DNA of 21,870 nucleotides from positions 1-21,870 of IMG/VR virus record IMGVR_UViG_3300017756_000137, one strand, 5' to 3'. This DNA is from a virus. Within the stretch, counting starts at the first letter, position 1. Each line of letters opens with the position of its first letter. The position numbers and the translations under genes were made by a program. Shown one piece after another: positions 21,324-21,870 of the stretch. The notes beneath the pieces are model-generated. The model was given only the letters and a program-made list of their open reading frames with translations. It made no database searches and had not been told where the DNA came from.

Positions 21324-21870
21324 ATGTCTTTAAATTTGGATGACGTAGTCATTGGTGGTCAGTTAAAGGTTGGTGTTGGAATATGTCCACCAATCAATGA
21401 GGGGGACAAAAGAATCAATGGGTCAATGCTTTGTGAAGGACCTATTGTTTTTGGTGGATCTACCGAGTTCTCTGAAAATGTAGCAACACTAATGGTTGGT
21501 AGAACAAAGAATGATGATTATCCAGATTGCAAACCCGCAGATAGATCATTACATGTAAGAGGAAACTCATATCTTGAAGGTGATGATGGAACTGATCAGA
21601 CCCTTCTTATTGATTCTGGAACCCCCAATGCTATACAAATTAAAAGTGGTGGTGGAAAAGCAATCGATATTAATAGTGGCACGGCTTGGATAGATGACTC
21701 GGGAGAAGCATTCTTTAAAATAGGATCTTCAAACATGACTCTTTCGAGTAGATTTTCTATTGCAGATGCTCTTGGAAAGGCATTTGACATGCCACACCCA
21801 ACCAAAGGAAAGGGTCATCCCACTGGTTCCTATAGCAAATACTGCATCACCTTTATTGTCTATTTTTGTA
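21324..21870 (+). CDS. Tail-fiber-like virion protein, N-terminal part (runs off window; 3' end suspect)
   Basis: Open from ATG 21324 to the window end (182 codons plus one base). A strong AAGGAG (21310-21315), eight bases before the ATG, sets the start. The protein starts MSLNLDDVVIGGQLKVGVGI, then NGSMLCEGPIVFGGSTEFSE, RSLHVRGNSYLEGDDGTDQT and IDDSGEAFFKIGSSNMTLSS, the short beta repeats of fiber-shaft or stalk proteins. Near the end, KAFDMPHPTKGKGH matches a junction motif that in other cyanophage structural proteins leads into RLRY ... EGPE. Here the sequence instead becomes HPTGSYSKYCITFIVYFC, which does not look like that domain in any forward frame, while its reverse complement does look like fiber protein. 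The last 20 or so codons should therefore not be trusted as this gene's true end. Confidence 0.65.
   Translation, partial: MSLNLDDVVIGGQLKVGVGICPPINEGDKRINGSMLCEGPIVFGGSTEFSENVATLMVGRTKNDDYPDCKPADRSLHVRGNSYLEGDDGTDQTLLIDSGTPNAIQIKSGGGKAIDINSGTAWIDDSGEAFFKIGSSNMTLSSRFSIADALGKAFDMPHPTKGKGHPTGSYSKYCITFIVYFC
21811..21870 (-). other. Inverted fiber-like coding segment at the window end
   Basis: Read on the minus strand from 21869, this segment encodes TKIDNKGDAVFAIGTSGMTL. That aligns with IDDSGEAFFKIGSSNMTLSS of the forward gene (from about 21690): I-D, G, A, F, I-G, S, M-T-L-S are shared, about 11 of 19 positions. The DNA is only about 60 percent alike, so it is a paralogous segment rather than a hairpin copy of the same bases. 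The switch of orientation falls around GGAAAGGGTCATCC (21807-21820). It may be an invertible fiber segment, the end of an opposing gene, or an assembly chimera. Confidence 0.6.

Noticed and set aside
21596-21805. Minus-strand 69-codon open frame near the window end as an opposing gene
   Set aside because: It is not in the frame that encodes the fiber-like TKIDNKGDAVF segment, and the forward frame is clearly coding there.

Overview
The window looks like part of a T4-like cyanophage genome, a myovirus infecting marine Synechococcus or Prochlorococcus. Three things support this. The DNA is AT-rich and packed with tail genes whose products resemble T4 gp32, gp53, gp48, gp4, gp54, gp26, gp27 and gp5. 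T4-type late promoter boxes (TATAAATA and the relaxed NATAAATA form) lie in front of operons. A short gene encoding a CP12-like Calvin-cycle regulator sits inside the tail cluster. No tRNA, rRNA, CRISPR array or insertion sequence was seen, and no stretch over 300 bases lacks a gene.

Layout. Positions 3-419 hold the 3' end of the single-stranded DNA binding protein gp32. It converges on a minus-strand operon (421-3185) that is transcribed gp4, a 114-aa orphan, gp48, gp53. A 31-bp divergent spacer follows, and everything after it is on the plus strand: gp54-like tail tube initiator (3217-3993), gp26 (4033-4752), an overlooked 59-codon ORF (4755-4934), two tape-measure-like proteins (4924-7209 and 7222-9606), gp27 (9630-10958), CP12-like protein (10971-11207), gp5 (11214-13226), a 2460-residue modular virion protein (13268-20650), a beta-helix or needle-like protein (20685-21311), and a fiber-like protein cut by the window end (21324 onward).

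How the genes work together. gp27 and gp5 form the central hub. gp48 and gp54 cap the hub and nucleate the tube, gp53 belongs to the wedge, and gp26 assists hub assembly. The large proteins are probably tape measure, needle and adhesin or fiber components. gp5 keeps its OB-fold but shows no recognisable lysozyme domain. A peptidase M15-type zinc motif in the second tape-measure-like protein may supply the wall-degrading activity instead.

Main points for a second look: (1) a T TTT TTC slippery heptamer plus a hairpin at the end of gp26, which would fuse it in the -1 frame to the 59-codon ORF just before the tape-measure-like gene, the same layout as lambda G/GT-H; (2) a CP12-like host-metabolism gene between the hub genes gp27 and gp5; (3) duplicated and nested modules in the 2460-aa protein; (4) the last 60 bases, whose reverse complement encodes a fiber-like segment paralogous to the forward gene, so the window ends in an inversion or a chimeric join.
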